From positions 3,916,001 to 3,980,000 of the forward strand of contig LR746269.1 of assembly GCA_902729315.2 (NCBI GenBank): DNA of 64,000 bases. Reading direction: 5' to 3'. The notes beneath the pieces are model-generated. The model did no database searches. It worked only from the letters and a program-made list of their open reading frames with translations, and was not told the origin of the DNA. The position numbers were made by a program, and so were the translations under genes. Within the stretch, counting starts at the first letter, position 1; every line of letters starts with the position of its first letter. This DNA is from Spirodela intermedia (Eukaryota; Streptophyta; Magnoliopsida; Alismatales; Araceae). Shown here piece by piece: positions 24,901 through 36,780 of the stretch.

Positions 24901-25328
24901 GATCAATCTAACGTATTAGCTTACTCCTAATAGGTCACAGATACATAAATACATTGCCAGATTAAATCAACACATGCCGATATTAAGAAGTAGAGAGAAG
25001 AATAAGAATTTAAATTCAGAGAGTGGGATACCTGCTCTTCAATTTCGGGGAAGAGAGATCTAAGATGGTCAAATAGCGTCAGACTATCGCCGGCACCGCT
25101 GCTCCTGTTGACGACGGTAATACAGTCCGACGAGGGCCAGGACAGAAAGGAGTCCGGCACAGAAGAGGGCGAGGATCGAGGGGAGAGACACGATGGCGAG
25201 GATGCGAAGCGCGCCTTCTTGGAGGCGGAAGGCGATGGGGGAACGGTTGTTGCGCCCGCCGCAGGGTGATGATTTAGTTCCTCAAAGAAGCAAGAGGAGT
25301 TCCTCTTGCCGAGCACCACGGCGGACAT
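21981..25328 (-). CDS. CUE-domain ubiquitin-binding protein with C-terminal coiled coil
   Basis: Minus-strand exons are 25328-25032, 24017-23912, 22620-22469, 22340-22155 and 22067-21981; phases fit and the protein is 275 residues. Residues 1-80 are Ser/Pro-rich and disordered. A CUE domain follows at about 82-122 (SLTLFDHLRSLFPEIEEQ joined to VLERELEAYGNDLDSAIKSL), whose helices bind ubiquitin in characterised members. Then come GGSEWVEQLVREMMNATD, a helical stretch, and a coiled coil (ENMILKEQVEGLLRDNNILK...HERQRELQ...YQQQIQTLE) ending in the conserved NNYSLSMHLRQAQQ and GRFHPDIF. This matches the Arabidopsis 'ubiquitin system component Cue' family (At5g32440 type); its cellular role is not established. 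The last intron (87 bases) is in frame and stop-free, so a 304-residue isoform is possible. Intron 2 holds a tandem duplication. Confidence 0.9.
22068..22154 (-). other. In-frame, stop-free 87-base intron (exitron-like) in the CUE gene
   Basis: On the minus strand the boundaries are CTCGAG|GTGAGT and CCTCTGCAG|ATCAAC, both strong splice sites. The length is 29 codons with no stop. Splicing yields QTLE-INNYSLSMHL, which fits the family. Retention inserts 29 residues, rich in Ser and Leu, between the coiled coil and the conserved C-terminus. Confidence 0.8.
23217..23524. repeat. Tandem duplication of about 135 bases (period about 172)
   Basis: Copies at about 23217-23351 and 23387-23524 share blocks such as CATATTCTATGCG, ATAGTGGGAT, TTATCTGCTAT and TTACAAGGGTCTA. 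They lie in intron 2 of the CUE gene and have diverged by scattered substitutions. Confidence 0.85.
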
Positions 25329-25945
25329 CCTGAACGAATCAAGAAAGGTAGAGCTCCCTTCAGCGATCTCACGCTCAGGTCTCAGACGGCAGCTGCGGCG
25401 GCGGCGGAGGCGAAGATCGAATGTTGTCGAAGAGATGGGGGAGGAAGAGTAGACGAGGGTCGAATTTATAGTGTCCGGGAAATAGCAAGAACATCAACGG
25501 TAACGGTGGGCACGATGAACCCTCAAATATTTAAAAGAAATAATATTTTTTAAAGAAACACCTCTTGTTAAGAAATTATCAATTAACCCCGTAGAAATCA
25601 GCTTACGTAGCTATTCTACTCAGTTTTTTATCGTCAAAATGTTGGGATAATAAAAGATAGCGCAATGTTTGCAAAGTTTATCATCTGACTGGATTCAGTC
25701 ATTATTTTTAACATGCAAATTTTTATTTAAAGTAAATAACATTCCTCAATTTCTTGGGATATTTCTCGTCATTTTAATTAATGAATGCGAAAATACATAT
25801 AGTGATCGTTGTATTCTGGTCATTGGACAAATAAAATTTAAAATTGAAATACTAATATTTAAATATTTATTTAAAAATAATTAACATTTAATGAACATAC
25901 ATAGTATACACATACCCACATCTCAAAGAAGGGTGGGTGAGGGGG

Positions 25946-25986
<41 letters not shown>

Positions 25987-26611
25987 GTCATATTAAAATT
26001 TCTATAGGCCATAGGTTTGTAGCCTATAATTTCTATCCCTAGCATCAAATGTTTCCCCTCTATCTCTAGGCCAGGTCAAGTAACCCTTCTAATCTTAGGC
26101 TGAGTGCAACGTTTTCTCTAATCTTAGGTATACATAAATCAAATGTGAAGTTACACTAAAGAAAATAGACAGCAACTAGACCCCTGGTCTTTCTCTCCCT
26201 CTCCACCCAAACCTTGCCAAAAAGCTGCTCAACCCAGGCTCTCTCTCTCTCTCTCTCTCTTACAAGTGCATATAGAAGATTAATTAGGTCGGCCCATCAG
26301 GCCAAATTTCCTAATAAACCTTGGGATTAGAGCAGAGCAACCCTCTTTATTCATCAGGCCAGGCCATGCTGATTGAGAACCATGATGACTTTGAACTCAC
26401 AATTGCCAAGGCCCAATTGAGCTTTCCTTTCAGAAATCGGCAATTAAAACCCATGTGAATCAGAATGCATGAACATATTATTACACAGTTCCCTGAAGCC
26501 TGAAATAAAAAAAGAAGAATCAACTCTGCCCAACATTGGTGAACTGAATCCCTGAAACCAAAGTCCATCTTTGGATAATTAGCAGAGTATGATGTGCTTG
26601 GTGAAACCACG
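25329..26611. other. Intergenic between SURF1 3' end and CUE promoter
   Basis: Just upstream of the CUE ATG (minus sense) is a GC-richer leader (about 25329-25450). Beyond it are AT-rich DNA, a (GA)n run at 25949-25987 and a (CT)n run at about 26241-26260. No other gene is seen. Confidence 0.6.
25949..25987. repeat. (GA)n microsatellite
   Basis: About 39 bases of GA with one GC interruption, about 620 bases upstream of the CUE gene start. Confidence 0.95.
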
Positions 26612-29600
26612 TCACCTTCTGCCCTTCCTCAGTCTAATCCTCTTCACCGCCATGAACGTCACAGCAGCTGACAGGGTATACCTGCAGATGAGCATTTTTG
26701 CACCCGATTGTGTTCAGAAAAGAAAACACGGAAATGTAAGCAATCTCTGACCCCACTCAGATCTAACCTCTAAAATATTAAAAAATTATCCCTGGAGAAA
26801 GGGGTTCTTACCATGTGAAGGTGTAATTAAGATGGTCCTGCGGCATGACTGAGTGACGGATGAGGGAGCTGGCGTCCTTCGGAACAGGATAAGGGTTGCT
26901 GGCACCGGTATTCTCATCAATATCTTCAATATAAATAGTATGATCTGGGAGGCCGGATGAACGGGAGATCATGAGAACATCAACATAGAACCATTGGCCA
27001 CTCTCGGGATTATTCGCAGGGACAAATATGCTGGGTCTCTCACTTCCACGAACAACACCAAGAACCTTGACAAGAGAAACTTCCGGATACTGGCTCTGCA
27101 AATTCGAAGGCTTTTCTGGTTAATTTACTCCATAGATCAGCTGACAAGAAAACATGCCGAAGAAAAAAGCTGAAACAGGTTTGAGTGCGAATAGTTTGTT
27201 ATCCGTGTGACTAGATATTACGTCCAATTACAGTCTTGGGCAATATGATCCCTCAAGCATCGACCAGTGATTTAAATAATAAATCTATTATTTGTTATGC
27301 CAACATTTTCGTTTGAAATCGGCCACCTAAGGTTTTCACCTGGGTGGATGGAATCAGTTAATTAGGTCTGGCTCACCTGATCCTGTATTCCTTCCTAACG
27401 GCAAGCGATAGTCTAAGAAAATATGAAATGAAAAGATTTGAGAGGCTTTCAAGCAAATATGAAGATTAAGGATGTCGATTAAGATTGCAAGAATCTAGAG
27501 ATCTAGAGGAAAAAGAAATCGAAAAACGAAATATCCCTATCCCTAGTCAAATAAGTTCTATATCGTGAGGCAACATCCGACTTTCTTCAAGGTACCGACT
27601 AACATAAATTTTTATCCACCACATCGAAATTGGAAAAAACGATTATCAATCAGAATTTTATATAGATTATATTAAAATTATTACCTTGAAAAAAAATATA
27701 AGCGGGATTTTTTTATAAAGAAGTTCATCTAAAATACCATGTTTGGTAGAACCCTCCCTATAAACTAACCTGGGCAGCTTCTGGTTTACTGGCCCAAAAT
27801 CTCCACCAGCGGCCCTCAGATTTCACAGAATTTTCTGCAGCTGGGACTGAAGGTTTTTCGCTGCCCTGTAGATCATTTGGAGCCTTGTTCCGCCATTCAC
27901 GAGGGACCCAACCCCGATTAACCAAGATGGGTAACTGTACACTGACAAAAGGTCTATCAGTTGAAGAGATGGTAAGAAAAAATTTCGCAGCATAGAAATC
28001 CAAATATAGCCCAAATCTGCAAAATGTTTTGAGGAAGCTTTATAACAATAGCAAGGATCATCCGATAACTTGAAGAAATTTCGTCAGGTAGAGCAGGATC
28101 AATTGTGATTCTAATTTCCATCATGTTTCGGAGGCAATCCGTGAAATTGGGAAACGGCAAACCAAAAGAAGGAAGAAAAACTCAAAAGGGTAAATGGATG
28201 TTAATAATTTCATGGAGCACCAGCCAGGAAAAGGAAAACAATTGGAATTCAAGATGGTTTAATATTTTCTAAAATCCTTTATACAAACTACCTATGAGGT
28301 TTGTTGATTTCCACCTATCACTGTCCTATCTTCATGCATGAATATAAATGCAAGCCATGGAATGTAACAAGAGGCAACGAGAGCAAAAACGTTCGAAGTT
28401 GTGTGCTCTATCATCCACCAGAAGTCCTCAGGTAACAAAAGGTGAAATTGATAGCTTATTTCTCCAAACGGATGACACCCAAAACTTAGGTATTTCTTCA
28501 TACACTATGAATTCTACATCAAATTTTCTCTGAAAAATTGATCTTATCCTCATATCCAAATCACCAATATAAATTACTTCTGTTAGCATTCCTTATTAAT
28601 TGTTAATGGCCCTACATCTCTAGAAAGTGGTCTACAGATCAATATTCGATAAGAACATAACTAGATTAGTATATCCCCCATCTGATGTTGAAAGAGGTGA
28701 AGAATAGACACAGAATTCTCAACTGTCGACCGGAAAACATCTGTCCCCTTGGAGTTTCCTCCCAAGTCCTCTTGATATTGAAGTCTCCACCCGTATCATA
28801 TGGGTGCTTTTCATTCTTTTCCTTTCAAGACAGCAACTTTTCTAGCTTTTGCTCTCCTTCCCCAACCAGTTTGAGATTTACATAAACCATATTTATTTTT
28901 AAGGGAATCTGAAGAATTTTACCCAGCCAAAAAAACATAAAAGCTTTAACGGATGGTGAATAAGACGTCCAATGACACCCCAAAAGGGAAAATCATGTAC
29001 AACTAACTATGGATCAGCTTTAATTCATAAATTTATTTTCATAATTTGATCAAAGATCTGAATCTCTGAAGGGAAGATGGATGTGGTGCATAAAGTTCTT
29101 CATCTCACTGAAACAAAATGAAAGGACGTCCAGATCAAGAGAGCAAAGTAACTAGATGCCAAATAGACGTGCTCTCAACTTTATCCGCAAGGTTACCTGT
29201 TGGATTCTCTTCTCGCGGGAAGTAAAGGGGTGATTACATAGTATCCATTTTCTGTCACTCCAGATATGCTTCTGGATCGAGGACCGATGTAGATGGACTT
29301 GCTCCCATCAAAAACACCCTCACATTCCACTTTCCTGAATTCCAGGGATTCGAGATCTTCATCTATAGAAGTTACATTGCTCCACGCTATAGGCTCCATT
29401 GCCAATCTCTTTCGCCTGTGCTCTATCATCTCTATCTATCATAAAGGAGAAAATAATATTAGAGGAGCCGTTAGGGATTTCAAACACTCGTTGGAAGATC
29501 CGGAAATGAGGGATATCGACCTTTTCCTTCCTTCGAATGATCTGCCAGGTTCCAAGGCCGAATGTTACGGCCCCAGGGAGGAAGAGCAGCAACTTCGACC

Positions 29601-29900
29601 AGGCTCCTCCCTCTTTCCCTGAAACAAGCAACCACATGAGTTCGTTCCCCGCTACTTAACCCAACGCAAAGACTCACGATCCAGAAAGAACTCAACTGTC
29701 GACAAAATAAGATAAAGATGACCTCCACTAATGGACGCCGCCACAGCAGCAGATGAGGGCGCGGACGTCGGGGGCTCTGAAAGTGGTCCTCCGGAGAAGG
29801 ACGACGCGCGAGTGTCAACTGCTTGCGCAGTGCTAGCATTCCTCGGGACAGAGAGGAGAAATCTGCGCAGCCTGAGGGCCTTGAAAAGCGATGCTGCCAT
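26612..29900 (-). CDS. SURF1: SURF1, cytochrome c oxidase assembly protein (mitochondrial)
   Basis: Minus-strand exons are 29900-29723, 29618-29521, 29435-29197, 27941-27770, 27095-26812 and 26681-26612; phase is kept throughout and the protein is 346 residues, typical for plant SURF1. Residues 1 to about 45 are Arg/Ser/Ala-rich (MAASLFKALRLRRFLLSVPR), a mitochondrial presequence. The first membrane span (LLLFLPGAVTFGLGTWQ) leads into the SURF1 signature IIRRKEK...RKRLAMEPI. The intermembrane-space domain has GYYVITPLLP, ILVNRGWVPREW, VLGVVRGSE and NNPESGQWFYVDV. The second span lies near the C-terminus (YTFTWYTLSAAVTFMAVKR) before a basic tail. SURF1 helps build complex IV, around heme a insertion into COX1. 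The exon 3 acceptor was placed at TATGATAG|ATAGAG because it restores the conserved spacing; an alternative AG six bases later is possible. Confidence 0.93.
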
Positions 29901-32618
29901 GCGGAGGAAGACGCCGGCGCAAGCTCTGCCGCCCACAGAGAAGGGGGAGAAGGAGACGCTGCTCCTCGACAGCCCGAATGATAGTTTAGTGAGTACATAT
30001 TTCTCTCGTGAGTGCAAGACCACGGCCCGCGGCCTTCGGCCCTGTTCCTTTTTATCTATACTAATAATTTAAACAAAAAATTGATAAAAATGTTTTTTTT
30101 ACCTTTCAAAAACCTAAAACTGTTATTAGTACCATACACATATGCCCCCAATATTTTAATACCTAATAGGAATATCCACCAAACTACCATTTTCTCTCTC
30201 TCACGACATTGCTAAATAGATTTACAAGAAGCATAAAAAACCCAAAAAGCACAACGTAAGTTGAACCTTTCGACCCCTCAAATCACATCGAATACTTTTG
30301 TGTAATCATCAGCTTCCCACCAATGGCTATGTGTAACTTCATCTCAAGATAATTTCAAGCCTTTGATGTTCTGTTCACCCTCGACAAGAATCACTCTGGA
30401 ATATTTTATGCAATTTTATAAAGCGCTTAATAAATATTTTACACGTCAATATATAGATATGTGTTCATCTTTTCAATTCTGTAAGTAGTTTAACAAGCGG
30501 CTTAGATGCCGAACATTAGTTTATCAGATTGGTGACATTTGGTACAATTTCCCACCCACATTTTACCACAATATAAACCTTTCTTGCATGCAATAAGTGC
30601 ATGTGCTTGCATTATTGTCTCTGATAAAATGAAATATGTTGTGTCCTCTCTTTTTAGTGAGGAGTGCTGGTTGATTGGCAACTAATTGCTCATTCCTTTT
30701 CAATTCAGTATAATTTTCTTTTTTAATTATTGGAAGATCTGACTTTTAAATTTTCATGATTCTTTGTATAACATCAGCATATATGAAGATGTGATTTTTA
30801 ACAGAAACCTTCAGAATTTAGCAAACGTTTGCCTTGGCAATGCGTTTATTAGCATTAGGGCTAGAAGTGGTGGGCCCTCTACTAGTAATTTGAAACTCAT
30901 GGTTTCCCAAATATCAGAAATGAAAAGGTATGATTGTGTCCATGAAACTTGAGTGGTCATGAAATTGTTGCTTGATATAGTGTCAACACTTTTGGCATTT
31001 TAGAAATATATAGCTTGGTCCTAGACGTGAAAATGGGGAGAAGGCAAAACGCATTAGCTAGATAGAGAATTTGCTAGATGAAGACAGTGACTTATCCAAA
31101 TTGTATCTAATGACAAGCATCTCCATGCCTTTCCAACCTGAGTTTACTATACATAACATGTGTAGTTTCTTTATTTTTTGGACCTCTAACATATCTCAAA
31201 CCTGAAAAATATAGATGCTGTTATCAAGTTTCTCAATCCTACCAAATATTAGAAAGTGAGGTCACGCTATGCTGTAGATTAAGTGGGTTAGGTCGCTTTA
31301 TGGCGAAACGTACCAGTTCTGCCTAGGAGTCAGGATGGTAACGTCAAAACGGTAGTGAAACCGGAATGAACATTGGCCCAGCTAATGCTCCAAGATGTTG
31401 GCCATAAGAAGGCCAAGGATACACATATATTAATTTTAAAATCTACGTAACATGATGAATAAAAAAACGAGTTGCAAGTTTCCTTCAAAACTACCATAAT
31501 TATCCAGACTGAGCTTTCAACTAATGTTCAAGTAGACTTCATCTCAAGTGACTTCATCCCTCAAGTACATTTTCATGCTATCATTTTACGAAATTAGTTA
31601 ATGTTATATCTTCATAAAAGTGATATATTAACACTGGCTCTAGTCAGTGAGAGGATCACAATTCGGAAAGACCACCCAATAAATCGACCAAAAATATGTA
31701 AAATAAATTAATTGAACTCGGTCAGAACAAAAGAAAATAAGCACGGTATGGAAACATATGATACGACGATTCTCACCGAGGCTTTTAGATTTAATCAAAC
31801 TCCAAACCGTCCAATTACTGTGACGTAATTCTGTGCTGCGATTTTCTTGGGCAGGTGGACATTTGATAAGTCCCTTAGTTCCTCTGTTCAGAGCATTCAT
31901 GCAGCTCATGGAACTCGCATGCAGAGGGAGGCTACAAGGATGCAAGTTCGAGCTCAGCGGAGGGCAGGCAATATTTCTAAATAATATCATATTGAAAATA
32001 TGTTGCTTCAGATCTTTCTGTCTACGTCATTTATGTTTACTAGATTCCGTAAGGAATAAAATTAATTTCAGCGTCATGTCCAAGAATTTACAAAATCCTG
32101 GATCCCCCATCTACTCATAGCACGTTTACGATGATTTTAAACCGAGATAAGCCCTTGGTAAAGTGATAGGAGAGGAACTTCTATCAAGATGGTCTCATTG
32201 CTGATTCTCTTGAAGATACTACATCTCCCAATAAATTGCCCTATGGACGATCTATAAGTACAAACCTTTTTATATTGTTGCATTACTAAAAGATGAGATG
32301 TTAACAATGGTTTAAGAAATTTATAAAATGTGGGAAGCTTGTACTCCTGAGCATCTCTTTTTCTTTTGTGACCTATTCAAAGGTCGGTGGCCTATGTCGT
32401 AATCATATCAATAATCTGCAATGTTTGAAATTCCAAGAGGAGCCAGGAGATTATCTTGGTAAAAAACCTTTGGTGAAAGTTGCCATCTTCGCAATAATCT
32501 TCGCTGTTCGAAATATCAATAGGGACCCAAGCGGTGAATCGATTGAAGAATCTCGATTGGAAATTGGGATAATTTCTGGGTTCTGACTAATGATGGTCAT
32601 CTTGTTTGAAATTTCCAG
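29901..32618. other. SURF1 upstream region and AT-rich intergenic DNA
   Basis: A GC-richer SURF1 leader extends to about 30050. The rest is AT-rich with no supported gene. Some fragments read open after AG sites (for example 31855-31983), but none has a recognisable domain. Confidence 0.5.
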
Positions 32619-32786
32619 AGGAATCCCAACGTTGATACCACTGTTGCTGATCTTGGGGATCTCATAGCTGATCCGCTTGATTACATCCCTGGCTACCCCG
32701 ACGTCGGTGGCAAGGTTCTCCGATCAAATGTCGTCCCCGTCATCAGCAGTACAGGCCCACAAGAGGCGGTAGTGGAGGCACCTTAG
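32619..32786 (+). CDS. Orphan coding-looking terminal exon, family unknown
   Basis: After a good acceptor (GAAATTTCCAG) the sequence reads 55 codons to TAG, with balanced amino-acid composition (RNPNVDTTVADLGDLIADPL, then DYIPGYPDVGGKVLRSNVVP) and much higher GC than the surrounding DNA. This looks like the 3' exon of a real gene or of a recently inactivated one. I do not recognise the protein, and upstream exons on the plus strand are not convincing: the frame before the acceptor is closed by stops. It could be a captured gene fragment. No function is proposed. Confidence 0.35.
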   Translation, partial: RNPNVDTTVADLGDLIADPLDYIPGYPDVGGKVLRSNVVPVISSTGPQEAVVEAP

Positions 32787-32995
32787 TCGGTACGATCGTA
32801 ATTCCCCTTTCAAAGCGAGGCCTAAGACCAAGACTCTCTGTGTGATTCTGGAGTTTGGATATATGACATTTGAGGAGAAACTTTTGTGAAGAATCGTCAT
32901 TTGAGCTTGTTCAGAAGTCCTCGTCTATCAACAACGGCCAGGAATCCTGATCAGTTGCCTCAGGCTCCCCTCTCTCTATCTCTGTCTATCTAAAT
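32787..32995. other. Region downstream of the orphan exon
   Basis: Moderate GC, with no further open frame of note; possibly a 3' UTR of the exon ending at 32786. Confidence 0.3.
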
Positions 32996-33145
32996 TTATC
33001 TATCTATCTATCTATGCATCCATCCATCCATCCATCTATCTATCTATAAATATACGAGATATCTTTCAATCTACCTATCTTCTGCATATCTATGTATCTA
33101 TAAATATACGAGATATCTTTCAATCTACCTTTCAATCTACCTATC
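32996..33145. repeat. Compound (TCTA)n/(CATC)n microsatellite with a nested duplication
   Basis: Tetranucleotide runs of TCTA and CATC are followed by two copies of a unit with TATCTATAAATATACGAGAT and TTTCAATCTACCT, at about 33042-33078 and 33096-33132. Confidence 0.9.
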
Positions 33146-33161
33146 TCTCTGTGTGACGAAG

Positions 33162-33326
33162 ATGCGGAATTCTTTACTCTTCAGGAGCTCTTATTTGCAG
33201 TCGAATATCCTTGCAGCCGGAGGGGTGGCGCCGGGGGCAAAGGGAGGCGGATCGAGTACCGGTCTGGGTACCCTCGGTTGGATCCGAAGTAGGAGATTCT
33301 TAACTTCCTGTTCGACCATGGTGTGA
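33162..33326 (+). CDS. Small open frame with mitochondrial-presequence-like character
   Basis: 54 codons starting MRNSLLFRSSYLQSNILAAG and containing GWIRSRRFLTS. It is Arg/Ser/Gly-rich with no acidic residues, and RSRRF resembles a presequence processing site. A possible donor ATG|GTGTGA sits at 33320/33321, just before the stop, so this may be a first exon. No downstream exon was recognised and the family is unknown. It lies 376 bases after the orphan exon ending at 32786 and has similarly raised GC. It may be a decayed gene or a chance frame. Confidence 0.28.
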   Translation: MRNSLLFRSSYLQSNILAAGGVAPGAKGGGSSTGLGTLGWIRSRRFLTSCSTMV

Positions 33327-35125
33327 TGATGTGGAGAGGAATTGAGGGGAGTGGAATGGGAACTGTCGTTTTTTATGGTGCATCGCGACCTTGTCGTTGA
33401 TTTTCTTTAAATTTTTTATGAAATGACTTCTGTTCGCTTCTTCATGTTAGTTTCATGTTTAGGGTAAGCTAAGCTAAGCTTTATTAAACTCTACTTCACT
33501 CACCTTGGGGGGAGGGAGAGAGAGAGAAAGAGAGAGAGAGATTAGATACATGGCAAGGAGAATCTGAGACTGGCGACGAAACTAGGGCATTTACAGCGGA
33601 AGTGGCCGCGACCTGCTCCTGGTTGACGTGTGATGCCGGTGAGTGAGGGGTGTCACTGGAAGAACCGGGAGACAGAAGCCATAGATCAGAGGATGCGGGC
33701 AACTAGCCTGCATAACAACTGACACGCGTCGCCACCCCAGGATCTCCCATCTCGGCCATAAATGATCATTTGTTTGACAAAAGATATGGGTTTCGGGAAG
33801 AAATATGGGTTTTGAATGATAAGATGATGACGATGATGAAGACATGGAATTAAACAGGTCCCATGGAAAAAATAACTTGGCTAATAATTTCCGTTTAATA
33901 GTTCATATTTTATGAATAACGAGTAACTCTTTGTAGTACGGCTATTTTACGATATCATGAGCCTCTACAAGTCCTCTCCATGTTGATGAACAGCTCACAT
34001 GAAACATTTTGGAATATTTTCTTAGCTATTATGTGATTCAGAAGATCCACTTCTCAAATAATGAAGGACTTTTGGATCCTTGACATGACCACAACTGAGA
34101 TCATAGCAAACTTGAATCGTTTTGTCTGATGTTATCCCAAAAACTAAATTAGTTGGAGAAAATAGAGCAATAAAACCAAAAAAGGGGAATGTAGATCAAT
34201 ATATATACATCAAAATTTATTTTTTGAGGGGCTTGTCACAATATCTCAAGATGAATTAGAAGTCAAACTAAACCAAGCTTCTTGCCTTTGATTTGGATCT
34301 ATTTTCTCCAAAACCATCACCTATAACGAACCATCCCCACCCTATGACAAACATCTTTAAACAATATGAATATATATATACACACACACACATGTGGAGA
34401 CTATCTAGTACACATGGCAATCTGATGGAATCTAAGAAACACAAAAGTCTCAGGAGATGCAGCAAATGATGAGAATAATCAAAGGCTAATGTAAGATAGC
34501 TATTGTTAATGAATGACCTGGTTGTTTACTCTTATTTTGCCAATTATTGTTATTGAAAAATAATAATAGAGAATTTAACTTGGAGAAATCATGAATGACC
34601 ATCCTTTCAGCAGTTGTATCTTTACTCCCCAGGTTACTTCTCCTTAGCCCCATTGATTGCTTCCAATCTCATTCTCCGTCTAACTAACATCATTGTCATT
34701 CCAAGGCCTAGATGCCTTATTTCTGTAACTATTAACATATTTGTCACCAGAAATACATACTTTGAAGCTGGTCACTACTAGGGGACAACCCTTTGGATTT
34801 TGATAATTTGATCTTTGAGGAGGGAATTGCTTGCTCTTCTTATAGATGTTGAATTTGTTGGTTTTTTAACTAGCTAAAAGTAGTTGAGGTTACAGCTTTT
34901 AGAAGTATGGTTCACTAATCACATGTGAAGGCTATTCAAAGGGTTTTTTTGTTAGGTCATGCTTAAAGATGATTTTTCTTGCCCATTCTATTTTCTATGC
35001 AAATTTCTATGGCTAACAAATTTTTTTTAATAAAGGGGATGTATATATGATTTCACAAGGTCTCATTGAAAGCATATAATCAGTTAGATTTGAGCTTCAA
35101 AACTAGGTTTTTTGTTAGGTATGCT
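33327..35125. other. Intergenic, AT-rich
   Basis: A (GA)n run at about 33508-33540 and a short (TA)(CA) run at about 34371-34393. No gene is supported. Confidence 0.6.
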
Positions 35126-36775
35126 TGATGTGACTTAGTCGTTGTATAATAAATCACGCAAATTTAAAATTTATAAAATTAAAAAAATATGAATTTTCAG
35201 ATATTTAAAAGTATTTTTGAACAAATATATCAATTATAATTCAATAAAACTTCCAAAAATAGTGGTAATTTTCTAAGTCGATCACATGGATGTAATTTAA
35301 TATCTGGTAATTATTCAAAAAATTTCTCAAAGAATACTATTTTCTATGAATTTTATATTAGGAAATGAAAAGGAAATATAATTAAAATTCACAAAAAAGG
35401 GAAATAAGGGTGTGGACGTCAGGATGACGTCAGCGCTTGGCGAATGCGAATCGAGCAGAAATAGAATTCCACCCGACGATTCTTACATAAGCGATTATAG
35501 ACAATTTAATTGATCAAATTAAGATCTGTAAAAGCCGGAAGAATCGTAATTGAATGAAGTATAGGTTGGTAAATTTAAAATCAAAAAATTAACACTAAAT
35601 GAAGCAAAAATTAAATTAAAAGTAAGAAAACAGAGTTCCGACGTCGCGAGAGCAATACGTCGGTGATGCACCGGAATCTTGAGCATTCAGGAGGATCGTC
35701 GTGCAGTGTTCATAGCCTCGAAGGCTCTCCTTGGACAAAGATGACGTGGGCAATCTCTAGATCTCCTTGTGAAGTCTAGAGATCAATGAAATGGGTCGTC
35801 GAATCATCTCTGGTGGCTGTCACCTGGCGGAGCGGAAAACGACGACTTTGTGGCTCTCTGACGGCTGTCACTCGACGGAGAGGAGCTGAATGGAGGTGGG
35901 GCGTGTGTCAAGGAGCTTCATCCTCAGGTCCACACAGCAAGAGAAGGCTCTTCATCACATCTGGTACGCTCTTAGGAGGTGGCGACTCGTCTCCCGGTAG
36001 ATCGTCCTCTTCCCGACGACGGCTTGTTCGTCAATCAATCGTAGATGCTTTACTCGATAGATTTTCGTGATCCTTTTATCACGAATTGTTTAGCGATTTT
36101 AGTAACAATGCTCCACGAATCACGTTGATGAGATTTTTGCTGATGATCCAGTGATTTTGATTGCTTAATCCTTCACCGGCGATCTGCAGAAAAGTCGCGA
36201 TAATCAGATAAAAAATATGAATTTTGGCTCTAGGAGGATTCGAACCCGTGCCAGTTGCCCGCCCTGTTCTGGGGAAGGTGTGACGCGGGTTTAGTCCCAC
36301 ATCGGTTGTGCGTCAAAGTTTCTGGCGAATATACAGTAATATTATATTTTCGATCAAGTCCCTTTCTCACGCGTGTACGACCACTCCTTGTCCCACAGTT
36401 GGCTGGCCACTGGTGACGTGGAAGGGGAGTGGCGCACATGTGCCCCATTAGTCCAAGCTGCTCGAGCCCCTGCTCGTGGCTACTCCTCGACTGTGCTTCC
36501 AACCTGCTTGCGGGCCCAGCTGGCTAGCGCCCCCCCCCCCCCATTTTGTTTTATTTTTATTTTTATTTTTATTTATTTTTCTTTATTTATCTCAAAAGTA
36601 AGACTGTAAAAATCATATAAATTTGTATAAAATCACATAATTACCCAAAAATTCACGTTAATCAACTGAAAACCACTTTTCACACTTTAACACAAATATA
36701 AGTCTATTTATCATGAGTTAAGGCTAAAAATTTATTATTTACTAATTATTAACTCATGATAATGAAGACTTATCA
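35126..36775 (+). mobile_element. Solo-LTR-like element, copy A (1650 bases)
   Basis: Begins TGATGTGACTTAG and ends ACTTATCA, flanked by a perfect 5-base direct duplication ATGCT (35121-35125 and 36776-36780). The TG...CA ends and 5-base target duplication are the signature of an integrated LTR retrotransposon reduced to one LTR by recombination. No reverse transcriptase or integrase frame is present, and the two ends of the element do not repeat each other, so it is not a complete small element. It is collinear with copy B at 39713. Features inside are a GC-rich block (about 35640-36060), a TGG-initial stretch at 36225-36246 containing the minus-strand B-box-like GGTTCGAATCC, a C-run (36530-36542) and a 3'-terminal hairpin (36698-36773). 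Confidence 0.88.
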
Positions 36776-36780
36776 ATGCT

